Shown piece by piece: positions 8,392-17,373 of a stretch of 64,000 nt of DNA (the first letter of the stretch is position 1; each line of letters opens with the position of its first letter). Position numbers and translations under genes: made by a program. Under the pieces are notes generated by a model, which was given only the letters and a program-made list of their open reading frames with translations, did not search any database and was not told the origin of the DNA. This stretch comes from Peribacillus simplex (lineage in GTDB: Bacteria > Bacillota > Bacilli > Bacillales > DSM-1321), in the NCBI RefSeq assembly GCF_900156045.1, contig NZ_FTMX01000005.1:124001-188000 (forward strand), in the 5' to 3' direction.

Positions 8392-9663
8392 ATGAATCTT
8401 ATGACAAAAGATTTACTGATTAACTTTTTAATAATCCTTTTTCCAATCTTTTTATTGCAAATGAGCTATCTAGTGAAGTACGTATACCGTTTAGATGCAT
8501 TAAAAGGATCCTTCCTATCGATTTTCCCTATTCTTTCACTTGTTCTATGCATGTTATTTCCCGTTGTTATAGAAGAGGATTTTGTTTGGGACCTTAGATG
8601 GATCCCTTTTCTTTTAGGCGGTTTATATGGAGGCTATCGGTTAGGAATCATATTGATAGTCATCACTCTTCTTATTCGCTATTTATCAGGTGGGGAAAAT
8701 GGATTTTATATCTCATGCATCACTTTTCCACTCATTGGTGTTTCCGTGTTTTTTATATCTAAATACTATCTAAAAATGTCTGTCAGTAAAAAAATCTGCA
8801 TGGGTATATCATTAATATTCATTGTCCATATTCTCACACAGTTTATTTCAACAGTAGTATTTGAACTTCCTATCGGTATAAGTCTATGGAAACAATACTT
8901 CTCGATCCATGTCATAGGAATCATTGTTGTAATTTTATTATGGGAAGTCATCCTCACTAATTTTCAGGTTCTCGAAAAATTAGTGAAAGCGGAAAAATTG
9001 CAGGTCGTCAGTCATCTGGCTGCAAGCATATCTCATGAAGTCAGAAATCCCCTTACAGTTACCAGGGGATATATTCAAATGTTAAGTGAAGATGTGTCTT
9101 CCCATACAAAGGTCAAATATGCAAATATTGCACTGAATGAATTAGATCGGGCCACGGATGTCATTAATGATTATTTGACGTTTGCTGCCATAAGCCCTGA
9201 AAACACAGAGCGATTAAGGGTATCCGAGGAAATTCAGCATGTCGTGGACAGCATAAAACCCTTTGCTAATAACAATGGAATAAAATTGAAGTTTTCCCTA
9301 CTCGAAGATAGGGCTTATTATGTCATGGGTGAAAGGAAGAAATTCCAGCAATGCTTATTCAATATCATAAAGAATGGAATAGAATCGATGGACCATGATG
9401 GCGAAATATACATTCATTTATTTCATGCAGCCTCCACCATCCAAATTAAGATACAAGATCAGGGAATTGGAATGACACAGGAACAAATATACCGTTTAGG
9501 TGAGCCTTACTTCACGACAAAAAATAAAGGGACGGGATTAGGCATGATGGTTTCATATAGCGTTATCAAAAGCATGGAGGGAACGGTACATGTAACAAGT
9601 GTACAAGGGAAAGGGACATGTTTCTCTATTAACCTGCCCATACATAGAAACGAGCTTATTTAA
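8392..9663 (+). CDS. KinB-like membrane sensor histidine kinase
   Basis: 423 residues. The first 190 hold about six membrane spans (for example FLIILFPIFLLQMSYLVKYV, LSIFPILSLVLCMLFPVV, GIILIVITLLI, IGIIVVILLWEVIL) of the 5TM/LYT sensor type, with almost no extracellular domain. The transmitter follows: H-box SHEVRNPLTVTRG with the phospho-histidine near 215, N-box NIIKNGIESM, G1 DQGIGM near 356 and G2 GTGLGM near 380. Length and plan match sporulation kinase KinB of Bacillus (428), which feeds the Spo0F/Spo0A relay. No response regulator is adjacent, as expected for a phosphorelay kinase. The Shine-Dalgarno site is weak. Confidence 0.85.
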   Translation: MNLMTKDLLINFLIILFPIFLLQMSYLVKYVYRLDALKGSFLSIFPILSLVLCMLFPVVIEEDFVWDLRWIPFLLGGLYGGYRLGIILIVITLLIRYLSGGENGFYISCITFPLIGVSVFFISKYYLKMSVSKKICMGISLIFIVHILTQFISTVVFELPIGISLWKQYFSIHVIGIIVVILLWEVILTNFQVLEKLVKAEKLQVVSHLAASISHEVRNPLTVTRGYIQMLSEDVSSHTKVKYANIALNELDRATDVINDYLTFAAISPENTERLRVSEEIQHVVDSIKPFANNNGIKLKFSLLEDRAYYVMGERKKFQQCLFNIIKNGIESMDHDGEIYIHLFHAASTIQIKIQDQGIGMTQEQIYRLGEPYFTTKNKGTGLGMMVSYSVIKSMEGTVHVTSVQGKGTCFSINLPIHRNELI

Positions 9664-9770
9664 GTTTAGTGTAAATTGACGGTTTTAAACTCATAGATTA
9701 CAATTTAAGTAAACTACCAATATTATGAAATGATTCAATAACGCATTTGATACCTAAGGGAGATGAAGAA

Positions 9771-11759
9771 ATGAAATCGCTTACAGATGGGCAAATCATT
9801 TGGGAACCGACAAAGGAACAAATCGAGCAAACGGTATTGACTCAATATGTGAAATGGTTAAAAGAAAAGAAAGGTTTAACATTTCATGATTATCATGAAT
9901 TATGGAAATGGTCGGTAGATGAACAGGAGGAATTTTGGGCTTCAATTTGGGATTATTGTGAAGTAAAAGCAGCCAGGAAATATGACAGGGTTTTAGCGGA
10001 GCAATCAATGCCTGGTGCGAAATGGTTCGAGGGGGCAAGGCTTAATTATGCTGAAAATGCATTATTGAATGATCAAGAAGGGAAAACGGCGATTTTTTTT
10101 CGCTCCGAACTTATCAGACAGCAAGAGGTCAGCTGGAAAGAGCTGAAAGAAAAGGTAGCTTCTGTCGCCCATTCATTAAGGAAACTTGGTGTGAAATCCG
10201 GTGACCGTGTTGTTGCCTATATGCCGAATATTCCTGAAGCGGTCATAGCTTTCTTGGCAACAGCAAGCATAGGTGCCATCTGGTCCAGTTGCTCACCTGA
10301 CTTTGGGGCAAGAAGCGTCATAGATCGGTTCAAACAGATTGAACCGGTTGTATTACTGGCAGTTGATGGGTATCAGTACAACGGAAATGTATATGATAAA
10401 ACATCAGTCGTCTCTCAGCTTAAACAGGAATTGGCTACCGTCAAGCATACCGTGTTGGTTCCTTACATAGAAAAAAAGAATTTGGAAGTGAATCTCTCAG
10501 ATATGATTGCTTGGGATGATCTTTTAAAAGAAAAGGCAGAATTATCTTTTGAAAGTGTTCCGTTCGATCATCCGCTGTGGATCCTTTATTCATCAGGTAC
10601 AACCGGGATGCCAAAACCAATTGTACAAGGGCATGGCGGCATATTATTGGAGCATTTTAAATCAACAAGAATCCATCAGGGCATGACTTCCGAGGATACT
10701 ATATTCTGGTTTACGACGACAGGGTGGATGATGTGGAACCTCCTTATGGGCGGTTTGCTTAACGAAGGGACCATCGTCCTTTATGACGGCAGTCCTTCTT
10801 TTCCGAATATGGATGCCCTTTGGGAATTGGCGGAAGATACAGGCATGACTTTCTTTGGAACAAGTGCACCTTTCCTTACTAATTCCATGAAGTTAGGTAA
10901 CAAGCCCATGGAAAAATATGATTTATCCAAATTGAAAGCTCTTTTTTCCACTGGAGCTCCATTGTCTGGCGACGGTTATAAATGGGTGTATGAGAATGTC
11001 AAGAAGGATATCTGGCTCAGTTCATCCAGTGGCGGAACCGATGTTTGTGCCGGATTTGTTGGTGGTGTTCCCACATTACCCGTGAGAATCGGAGAGATAC
11101 AAGGAAGGGCATTAGGTGTTTGTGCGGAAGCCTTTGATGAGCATGGTCAAACATTGATAAATGAAGTCGGTGAACTTGTCATTACCAAACCGATGCCGTC
11201 CATGCCGTTATACTTCTGGAATGATCAAGACGGTTCACGATACTACGAGAGTTATTTCGATACATATCCTGGCATATGGAAACATGGTGATTGGATAAAA
11301 ATCGACGACAAAGGCAGCTGTATCATTTATGGACGTTCCGACTCGACCATAAACCGTTCTGGTGTACGGATGGGAACTAGCGATATCTACCGGGTCGTCG
11401 AAGCGATCGACGAGGTGATGGAAAGCCTTGTCATAGATAGGGAAGTGCTTGGCCGCGGATCATCACTGCTGCTGTTCGTTGTTCTTAAGCCCGGTAAAAG
11501 CCTGGATACAGCATTGACGGCAAAAATCAAGGAACAAATCAGAGGGCATGTGTCCCCTCGCTTTATACCTGACCAAATCCATGTCGTTGAACAAATTCCC
11601 AAAACGTTGAACGGAAAGAAAATGGAAGTCCCGATACGTAAAGTGTTATTAGGTTTCGAGTTTGATAAAGTAGTCAATGCAGACTCCATGGGAAATCCAG
11701 AATCGCTGCAGTTCTTTAAAGAATTAGCTCTCGAGTTGAAGGAGAAAAAAATATTCTAG
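9771..11759 (+). CDS. Acetoacetate-CoA ligase
   Basis: Activates acetoacetate with ATP and CoA to acetoacetyl-CoA. 662 residues of the ANL superfamily: the N-terminal ACAS extension (WEPTKEQIEQ, LTFHDYHELWKWSVDEQEEF, NYAENAL), the P-loop YSSGTTGMPKP near 271-281, then FWFTTTGWMMWN, YGRSDSTINRSGVRMGTSDI, and the C-terminal catalytic lysine in LNGKKMEVPIRK near 616. The SGVRMGTSDIYR motif and length identify the acetoacetyl-CoA synthetase subgroup rather than acetyl-CoA synthetase. ATG at 9771 follows AAGGGAGATGA; an upstream TTG in the same frame lacks a site. The gene is monocistronic with its own terminator. It may recover ketone-type overflow or poly-hydroxybutyrate breakdown products. Confidence 0.92.
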   Translation: MKSLTDGQIIWEPTKEQIEQTVLTQYVKWLKEKKGLTFHDYHELWKWSVDEQEEFWASIWDYCEVKAARKYDRVLAEQSMPGAKWFEGARLNYAENALLNDQEGKTAIFFRSELIRQQEVSWKELKEKVASVAHSLRKLGVKSGDRVVAYMPNIPEAVIAFLATASIGAIWSSCSPDFGARSVIDRFKQIEPVVLLAVDGYQYNGNVYDKTSVVSQLKQELATVKHTVLVPYIEKKNLEVNLSDMIAWDDLLKEKAELSFESVPFDHPLWILYSSGTTGMPKPIVQGHGGILLEHFKSTRIHQGMTSEDTIFWFTTTGWMMWNLLMGGLLNEGTIVLYDGSPSFPNMDALWELAEDTGMTFFGTSAPFLTNSMKLGNKPMEKYDLSKLKALFSTGAPLSGDGYKWVYENVKKDIWLSSSSGGTDVCAGFVGGVPTLPVRIGEIQGRALGVCAEAFDEHGQTLINEVGELVITKPMPSMPLYFWNDQDGSRYYESYFDTYPGIWKHGDWIKIDDKGSCIIYGRSDSTINRSGVRMGTSDIYRVVEAIDEVMESLVIDREVLGRGSSLLLFVVLKPGKSLDTALTAKIKEQIRGHVSPRFIPDQIHVVEQIPKTLNGKKMEVPIRKVLLGFEFDKVVNADSMGNPESLQFFKELALELKEKKIF

Positions 11760-11764
11760 CAATC

Positions 11765-11793
11765 AGACGGAGCAATAAGCTCCGTCTATTTTT
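11765..11793 (+). terminator. Terminator of the acetoacetate-CoA ligase gene
   Basis: AGACGGAGC (11765-11773) pairs with GCTCCGTCT (11779-11787) around AATAA, followed by ATTTTTAT. Confidence 0.9.
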
Positions 11794-11988
11794 ATAATGC
11801 TTTAGAACGATCTTGGTGATAAACGCGGGACTTTCTAAGGAATACGCAAATGAACCCCCGTTATAATTGGCCATCTATGACACGAAAGGCAATATGTTTG
11901 TGTAGATAACTCGTATAATGCACCTTTTCCCGATCAATCATTTGGACTTTCCTCCATCTGAATAGAATGTGTACTGCTGGAAATTTTC

Positions 11989-12043
11989 TTGACAATTTTA
12001 AAACAGATGAATAGAATAAAATCAATAGTCAGTAAGTACTGAC
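11989..12043 (+). promoter_or_regulatory. Sigma-A promoter with overlapping TetR-type operator
   Basis: TTGACA (11989-11994), 17 bases, TAGAAT (12012-12017). An inverted repeat GTCAGTAAGTACTGAC (12028-12043) covers the expected transcription start. The placement is that of an autoregulated TetR-family gene; the gene that follows at 12068 is a decayed TetR repressor. A 12-of-15 match to this operator is at 12648-12662. Confidence 0.75.
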
Positions 12044-12067
12044 AGTCTGATTAGAGGGAGTGAGAGC

Positions 12068-12642
12068 ATGAGTAGCAGTAATAAGCTAAGTACTGTTAAA
12101 GGCAATCAATCTATTAACAGAGAAAAGGTACAACGGTGTCTCCACTCAGGTAATTGGGCTTGGGTGAAAAAAGCACTGTTCCGTCGCTTTGGAAGCAAGA
12201 AAAACCTTCTAGAACCGGCATTTGACCGATATCACTATGCCAAAGAGATGACAAAATTTTTTAATGAAGAGCAAATCGTGTGGAATTTACATTCAGACTT
12301 ACAACTGATCAGTCGAACATATCATGAAATCATGAATCGTAACCCGAAAATGATTATGATAAGTATCAAGGAGGAAGGCAATTTACCTAGGCTTCGAGAA
12401 AGAACACATAAGCACTCTCGACAGTTACTGGAAATCTCGACCAAATATTTTAACGCGATGCATGAAGGAGGAAAGCTTATTCACACAGATCCAGAGCTGC
12501 AGGCGTTTTCATTCATGAAGACGAATTTCGGAGCCTTTATGAACAACCTGGATGACGATGAGAACTAACCAACCGTGTCCCTGGAGGCATTTATAGTGGA
12601 GAGTGTGTGCAAACATTTACTAGGGCATTTTTTCATGATTGA
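12068..12642 (+). pseudogene. Decayed TetR-family repressor
   Basis: The frame from 12068 to 12568 encodes a TetR-like protein whose core is intact (FRRFGSKKNLLEPAFDRYHY, IMNRNPKMIMISIKEEGNLP, FSFMKTNFGAFMNNLDDDEN), but three lesions show decay. First, the helix-turn-helix is scrambled: in frame it reads VQRCLHSGNWAWVKK, while the +1 frame over about 12122-12165 reads RYNGVSTQVIGLG, the expected TetR recognition segment, so compensating indels have occurred and about ten residues before it look deleted. Second, an in-frame TAA at 12566 interrupts before PTVSLEAFIVESV. Third, a frameshift separates that from QTFTRAFFHD, ending at 12642. DNA binding is probably lost. Its promoter and operator remain, and the ABM and FMN reductase genes downstream are its likely former targets. 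Confidence 0.8.
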
Positions 12643-12647
12643 TAATG

Positions 12648-12662
12648 ACAGTTAGTACAGAC
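12648..12662. promoter_or_regulatory. Second TetR operator-like site upstream of the monooxygenase gene
   Basis: ACAGTTAGTACAGAC matches 12 of 15 positions of TCAGTAAGTACTGAC within the operator at 12028-12043. It lies 65 bases before the ABM monooxygenase start, directly after the end of the decayed repressor. Confidence 0.5.
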
Positions 12663-12726
12663 ACCCCTGAAATTCCGAATTTAATGATTTGAGAAAAAAT
12701 AATATAAATGACAGGAGATTATGAAT

Positions 12727-13050
12727 ATGGAATCAAGTAATACAATAGTATGGATAAATGTATTTACAGCTAAACCAGGCAAACTAGATGAATTGGTTGC
12801 TATCCAAGCTGAAGAACTACACAATTTTAAGAAGGGATCTCAAGGTGTTCCTGGTTGGATTAGTAGCCGTTGGCATCGTTCTGTTGATAAAAATAAAGCA
12901 ATTATGGTAACTACCTTTGAGAGTATTGATCATCATAAAAATTGGTTAGAAAAAAGTGAATTTAGAGAACACCTTAACAAAATAAATCATCTTATTGAAG
13001 ATACAGAAGGTGGATACTACACCTTAGTGGAAGACATCGGAAATTTGTAA
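12727..13050 (+). CDS. Antibiotic biosynthesis monooxygenase (ABM) domain protein
   Basis: 107 residues with the ABM dimeric ferredoxin-like fold: IVWINVFTAKPGKLDELVAI as first strand and helix, WISSRWHRSVDKNKAIMVTT as central hairpin, and WLEKSEFREHLNKI near the end. ABM proteins include quinol monooxygenases and haem-degrading enzymes; the haem-ligand pattern of IsdG is not evident. ATG at 12727 is 8 bases after AGGAGA, while the ATG at 12721 is only 2 away, so the later start is used. It is 70 bases ahead of an NADPH-dependent FMN reductase gene on the same strand, which suggests a redox or quinone-detoxification pair formerly under the TetR repressor. Confidence 0.8.
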   Translation: MESSNTIVWINVFTAKPGKLDELVAIQAEELHNFKKGSQGVPGWISSRWHRSVDKNKAIMVTTFESIDHHKNWLEKSEFREHLNKINHLIEDTEGGYYTLVEDIGNL

Positions 13051-13120
13051 ATCCATAAAATTATAAATCTATTTAGTTTAATCAAATTAGTTGCCGGTCA
13101 TTAACGAGGAGGAGAAATCA

Positions 13121-13663
13121 TTGGAAAAATTAAATATCGGAATTATCTTAGGAAGCACACGTAAAGGACGCGTTAGTCCACAAGTAGGAAATTGGGTAAA
13201 AGAAATAGCTGATAAACGAGTAGATGCAAATTATGAAATCGTCGATGTCGCAGATTTTAAATTGCCATTTTTCGGAGAAGGTACTGGTAAAGAACCAGGA
13301 TTATTAGCTTGGTCAGAAAAACTTTCTAGCTTAGATGGATTTGTGTTTATCGTACAAGAATACAATCACAGTATTACAGGGGCATTAAAAAACGCACTTG
13401 ATTCCGCACGTGATGAATGGAACAACAAAGCTGCGGGTATCGTGAGCTATGGTTCAACTGGCGGAGCTCGTGCAGCCGAACATTTGCGTGGCATCTTAGG
13501 GGAATTACTAGTTGCGGACGTTCGGGTAAATCCAACATTATCACTATTTACAGACTTTGAAAACTTTAAGACATTTAAACCAGCTGATTTGCACCTTGGT
13601 AATATCCATGCAATGTTAGATCAAACGATTGCATGGAGCGGTGCATTAAAAAAATTACGATAG
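13121..13663 (+). CDS. NADPH-dependent FMN reductase (flavodoxin-like)
   Basis: 180 residues of the NADPH-dependent FMN reductase/azoreductase family. The N-terminal phosphate-binding loop is GIILGSTRKGRVSPQVG; the second FMN-contact segment is VFIVQEYNHSITGALKNALD; GIVSYGSTGGARAAEHLRGI is the third. Relatives such as YhdA reduce flavins, quinones or azo dyes. The start is TTG at 13121, six bases after GAGGAGGAG; an in-frame upstream TTG has no such site. It forms a likely two-gene operon with the ABM monooxygenase. Confidence 0.88.
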   Translation: MEKLNIGIILGSTRKGRVSPQVGNWVKEIADKRVDANYEIVDVADFKLPFFGEGTGKEPGLLAWSEKLSSLDGFVFIVQEYNHSITGALKNALDSARDEWNNKAAGIVSYGSTGGARAAEHLRGILGELLVADVRVNPTLSLFTDFENFKTFKPADLHLGNIHAMLDQTIAWSGALKKLR

Positions 13664-13824
13664 GTTGGAGAGATTACTACCTATCATTCCCCCCTAATTA
13701 GTTAACAAAATTCATGTTAGTAATACTGACACTAAATAAATGGTGCATAAAGTGCTTTTCCTTAAACAGGCTGCCTCCACATTCAATCCAGCTTTTCTCT
13801 TTGAATTGGGATAGTATATCTAAA

Positions 13825-13868
13825 AAAACGAGACAAAACGAGACAACAATCTCATTTTGTCTCGTTTT
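13825..13868. terminator. Long hairpin before the aco promoter: terminator, possibly also an AcoR upstream site
   Basis: A 19-bp stem with one mismatch (13825-13843 and 13850-13868) and a 6-base loop. The arms hold two helically phased direct copies of ACGAGACAA (10-bp period) and their inverted counterpart TTGTCTCGT. It lies 160 bases after the FMN reductase stop and 50-95 bases before the sigma-54 promoter. Position fits an enhancer for AcoR as well as a terminator; the following T-tract is interrupted (TTTTGTTTCG). Confidence 0.6.
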
Positions 13869-13915
13869 GTTTCGACTAAAAATAGATAAAATCCTAATTT
13901 TACCGACCTCCCAAC

Positions 13916-13932
13916 TTGGCACGGCATTTGCA
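13916..13932 (+). promoter_or_regulatory. Sigma-54 (-24/-12) promoter of the aco operon
   Basis: TTGGCACGGCATTTGCA has the invariant GG (13918-13919) and GC (13930-13931) separated by exactly 10 bases and matches the SigL consensus almost fully. The acoA start is 48 bases downstream. The cognate enhancer-binding protein AcoR is encoded at 19771-21657. Confidence 0.92.
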
Positions 13933-13979
13933 ATATCAATATAAAGATTGACTCATTATTAATGATTGGGGGCTAAAAA

Positions 13980-14972
13980 ATGGAAACGGTTCAATCGAAT
14001 GAAATCAAGTTATCACAGGACAGGGCTTATTGGATGTACAAAAAAATGCTGGAGATCAGGAAATTCGAAGACCAAGTTCATGAATCTTTTGCAAAAGGGA
14101 TTTTACCAGGTTTTGTCCATTTATATGCTGGGGAAGAAGCGGTAGCTGTTGGAGTATGTGCCCACCTTTCCGAAAAGGACAGCATTACAAGCACTCACAG
14201 GGGGCATGGCCACTGTATCGCAAAAGAATGTGACCTTAATGGGATGATGGCTGAAATCTATGGGAAAGTGACAGGGCTTTGCAAGGGAAAAGGCGGTTCC
14301 ATGCATATTGCCGATTTGGATAAGGGGATGTTAGGTGCAAACGGGATAGTTGGTGGAGGCTTTCCGCTCGCATGCGGTGCAGCATTAACTGCGAAATATA
14401 AGAAGACCGATCATGTTAGTGTTTGTTTTTTTGGTGATGGTGCCAATAATCATGGGACATTCCATGAAGGTATAAATCTGGCGGCAATTTGGAAGCTACC
14501 CGTAATATTCATCGCAGAAAATAATGGGTATGGGGAGGCAACGCCATTCAATTATGCTTCTAGCTGTAAAACGATAGCCGATCGGGCGATTAGCTACAAT
14601 ATCCCGGGCGTCCGAGTGGATGGGAAAGATGTTTTGGCTGTGTATAAGGCTGCCGAAGAAGCGGTTCAGAGGGCTCGCAGGGGAGACGGTCCATCATTGA
14701 TCGAATGCGTTACTTATCGTAATTATGGACACTTCGAGGGAGATGCACAGAAATATAAAAAAGAACAAGATAAAAAGGAGCATATACAAGAGAAAGATGC
14801 GATTGCCCTGTTTAGGAATTACTTACTCAAACAGAATCTACTGGCTGAAAAAGAGCTGATTTCTCTTGAGATTGCCGTTGAGGAATCTATCAAACAAGCA
14901 GTCAAGTTCAGTGAAGATAGCCCATATCCAGAGGCTTCCGATTTATTAAAAGATGTTTATGTATCCTATTAA
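13980..14972 (+). CDS. acoA: Acetoin dehydrogenase E1 component, alpha subunit
   Basis: With AcoB forms the thiamine-diphosphate E1 enzyme that cleaves acetoin to acetaldehyde and an acetyl group passed to lipoyl-AcoC. The 330-residue chain has the ThDP motif GDGANNHGTFHEGINLAA through IFIAENN and the substrate-side segment HRGHGHCIAKECDLNGMMAE. The sequence GLCKGKGGSMHIAD is typical of the acetoin and pyruvate E1-alpha group; the sigma-54 promoter, gene order and acoR make acetoin the likely substrate. It is the first gene of the operon; acoB follows after 21 bases. Confidence 0.93.
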   Translation: METVQSNEIKLSQDRAYWMYKKMLEIRKFEDQVHESFAKGILPGFVHLYAGEEAVAVGVCAHLSEKDSITSTHRGHGHCIAKECDLNGMMAEIYGKVTGLCKGKGGSMHIADLDKGMLGANGIVGGGFPLACGAALTAKYKKTDHVSVCFFGDGANNHGTFHEGINLAAIWKLPVIFIAENNGYGEATPFNYASSCKTIADRAISYNIPGVRVDGKDVLAVYKAAEEAVQRARRGDGPSLIECVTYRNYGHFEGDAQKYKKEQDKKEHIQEKDAIALFRNYLLKQNLLAEKELISLEIAVEESIKQAVKFSEDSPYPEASDLLKDVYVSY

Positions 14973-14993
14973 ATTATAAAAGGAGGAATTGAG

Positions 14994-16028
14994 ATGAGTA
15001 GAAAAATCAGTATGTCACAGGCAATAAATGAAGCAATGGCCATGGCAATGAGAAAAGATGAAAATGTCATCCTTATGGGAGAAGATGTAGCCGGAGGCGC
15101 AGAGGTTGATCATTTGCAGGATGACGAAGCATGGGGTGGTGTTTTAGGTGTCACAAAAGGATTGGTTCAAGAGTTTGGCCGCGATAGAATCCTTGATACG
15201 CCCATTGCGGAAGCCGGTTATATGGGGGCGGCCATGGCAGCCGCTTCGACAGGCTTACGACCGATTGCCGAGCTAATGTTCAATGATTTCATTGGCAGCT
15301 GTTTGGATGAAGTATTGAATCAAGGTGCCAAGTTCCGCTATATGTTTGGAGGAAAAGCACAGGTTCCGGTGACAATCCGTACGATGCATGGTGCAGGGTT
15401 CAGAGCTGCGGCACAGCATTCCCAAAGCCTTTATGCCTTGTTCACTAGCATTCCTGGATTGAAGGTCGTTGTTCCCTCATCCCCCTATGACGCAAAAGGG
15501 CTCTTACTTTCAGCCATAGAAGATAATGATCCCGTCATCTTTTTTGAAGATAAAACCCTTTACAACATGGTTGGGGAGGTTCCGGAAGGCTACTATACAA
15601 TCCCAATCGGCAAAGCTGAAATTAAAAGGAAAGGCTCGGATTTGACGGTCGTTGCCATCGGTAAACAAGTTCACACCGCGATGGAGGCTGCTGAAAAACT
15701 TACTGCAAAAGGCATTGAAGTCGAGATTGTCGACCCGCGGAGCTTGTCACCACTGGATGAAGAATCGATTCTCAACTCTGTGGCAAAAACAAATCGTTTG
15801 ATCGTGATCGATGAAGCGAACCCAAGATGCAGCGTCGCAACGGATATTGCCGCACTGGTGGCGGATAAGGGATTTGACACGCTCGATGCGCCAATCAAGA
15901 GGATTACGGCACCACATACACCTGTACCTTTTTCTCCACCGCTAGAAGATATCTACCTTCCAACATCAGAAAAAGTGATACAAGTCGTTTCAGAATTATT
16001 GGGGGAGCCTTCCATTCTTGGGGTGTAA
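14994..16028 (+). CDS. acoB: Acetoin dehydrogenase E1 component, beta subunit
   Basis: 344 residues of transketolase-type E1-beta: ISMSQAINEAMAMAMRKDEN at the start, GEDVAGG, DTPIAEAGYMGAAMAAASTG, then RTMHGAGFRAAAQHSQSLYA and the C-terminal domain VEIVDPRSLSPLDEESI. It pairs with AcoA in an alpha2-beta2 tetramer. AAAGGAGG precedes the ATG. A 107-base gap before acoC contains no hairpin or gene that I can support. Confidence 0.93.
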   Translation: MSRKISMSQAINEAMAMAMRKDENVILMGEDVAGGAEVDHLQDDEAWGGVLGVTKGLVQEFGRDRILDTPIAEAGYMGAAMAAASTGLRPIAELMFNDFIGSCLDEVLNQGAKFRYMFGGKAQVPVTIRTMHGAGFRAAAQHSQSLYALFTSIPGLKVVVPSSPYDAKGLLLSAIEDNDPVIFFEDKTLYNMVGEVPEGYYTIPIGKAEIKRKGSDLTVVAIGKQVHTAMEAAEKLTAKGIEVEIVDPRSLSPLDEESILNSVAKTNRLIVIDEANPRCSVATDIAALVADKGFDTLDAPIKRITAPHTPVPFSPPLEDIYLPTSEKVIQVVSELLGEPSILGV

Positions 16029-16135
16029 TTAAATCAAGATGATGCATGCTCCAGCTTTTTCGCATAGATCAGCAAAAGTTGGAGCAACAAAACCAATGAT
16101 GGACACAGAAACCAATCTGAAGGGAGAAAAAAGAT

Positions 16136-17356
16136 ATGGCGGTCGAGGTAGTAATGCCGAAATTGGGTATGGCAATGAAAGAAGGCACTGTTTCGTTGTG
16201 GAGCAAGGCTGTTGGGGATCCAGTCGAAAAAGGTGAAGCAATAGCCAGCATCAATTCAGAGAAAATAGAAATGGATATTGAATCTCCAGCGGAAGGTACG
16301 ATTCTGAATATAGCTGTTCAAGAAGGACAAGGAGTACCTCCAGGAACCGTTATCTGTCATATCGGAAATCCGAATGAAAAAATAATGATTGATGATCAAG
16401 TTGCTGAACAAACTCAGTCGAAAATTACTGAACAAGAAAAGCCGAAAACAAAAGAGTCTTCCATTTTGCCAAAGGGAGATCGCTTGATGATCACCCCGGT
16501 TGCACGAAAAATGGCACAGGCAGCAAATCTTGACATTGAGAGGATTCATGGCACCGGGCCAGGAGGAAGAATCACTAAAGAAGATATACAGAAAGTAATT
16601 GAAAAAAGGGATTCCATGTCGGTAAATACTGAAGAAAGAATTGTTCCCCTCCAACCTACTTTAGAGAGTCCGCAGCATATTCCTGTTACCGGAATGAGGA
16701 ACATCATTGCAAAACGTATGAAAGAGAGCTTGCAAACCAGTGCCCAATTAACTCTAACGATGAAAGTTGATGTCACTGATTTAGTCATTTTGCAAAAACA
16801 GGCTACTGAAACGCTACAAAAACAGGAATCAACTAAATTGACTATAACGGACTTTGTAGCCAAGGCTGTCGTGCTTTCACTTAAAGAGCATCCTAAAATG
16901 AATAGTGCTTATATTGAAGATAACATCATTTTGTATGAGCAAATCCATCTTGGATTAGCGGTGGCCTTGGAAAAGGGGCTCGTTGTTCCCGTTATAAGAA
17001 ATGCCGAAAATTGTACCCTAAGACAGTTATCGAAAAAGGGTAAGGAATTGGCCCGATGTGCACGTGACGGTCAATTGCCCATTGAAGACATGCAAGGGTC
17101 CACTTTCACAATCAGTAACCTTGGAGCATATGGCGTTGAGCATTTTACACCGATCCTCAATACACCGGAAACGGGGATACTTGGAATTGGCTCTGCTTAC
17201 GATATCCCGCGTTATATTGGCGAAGAATTGGAGAAGAGAACGATCTTGCCACTCAGTTTAACGTTTGATCACCGTGTACTTGACGGGGCACCTGCTGCTG
17301 CCTTTTTACAAACACTAAAACGGTATTTAGAAGAGCCGATCACCGTGATTTTATAG
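16136..17356 (+). CDS. acoC: Acetoin dehydrogenase E2 component (dihydrolipoamide acetyltransferase)
   Basis: 406 residues with three parts. A lipoyl domain covers about 1-75, with the lipoyl lysine in SEKIEMDIESPAEG. A peripheral subunit-binding domain covers about 118-155 (ITPVARKMAQAANLDIERIH and GTGPGGRITKEDI). The catalytic acyltransferase domain covers about 180-406 and ends with the active-site histidine in FDHRVLDGAPAAAF. It transfers the acetyl group from E1 to CoA. AAGGGAG precedes the ATG. Linkers are Gln/Glu/Lys-rich. Confidence 0.93.
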   Translation: MAVEVVMPKLGMAMKEGTVSLWSKAVGDPVEKGEAIASINSEKIEMDIESPAEGTILNIAVQEGQGVPPGTVICHIGNPNEKIMIDDQVAEQTQSKITEQEKPKTKESSILPKGDRLMITPVARKMAQAANLDIERIHGTGPGGRITKEDIQKVIEKRDSMSVNTEERIVPLQPTLESPQHIPVTGMRNIIAKRMKESLQTSAQLTLTMKVDVTDLVILQKQATETLQKQESTKLTITDFVAKAVVLSLKEHPKMNSAYIEDNIILYEQIHLGLAVALEKGLVVPVIRNAENCTLRQLSKKGKELARCARDGQLPIEDMQGSTFTISNLGAYGVEHFTPILNTPETGILGIGSAYDIPRYIGEELEKRTILPLSLTFDHRVLDGAPAAAFLQTLKRYLEEPITVIL

Positions 17357-17373
17357 AAAAGGAGGGAAAGCTC

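Noticed and set aside
7038..9663. Acyl-CoA dehydrogenase and KinB-like kinase as one operon
   Set aside because: A strong terminator at 8206-8238 separates them.
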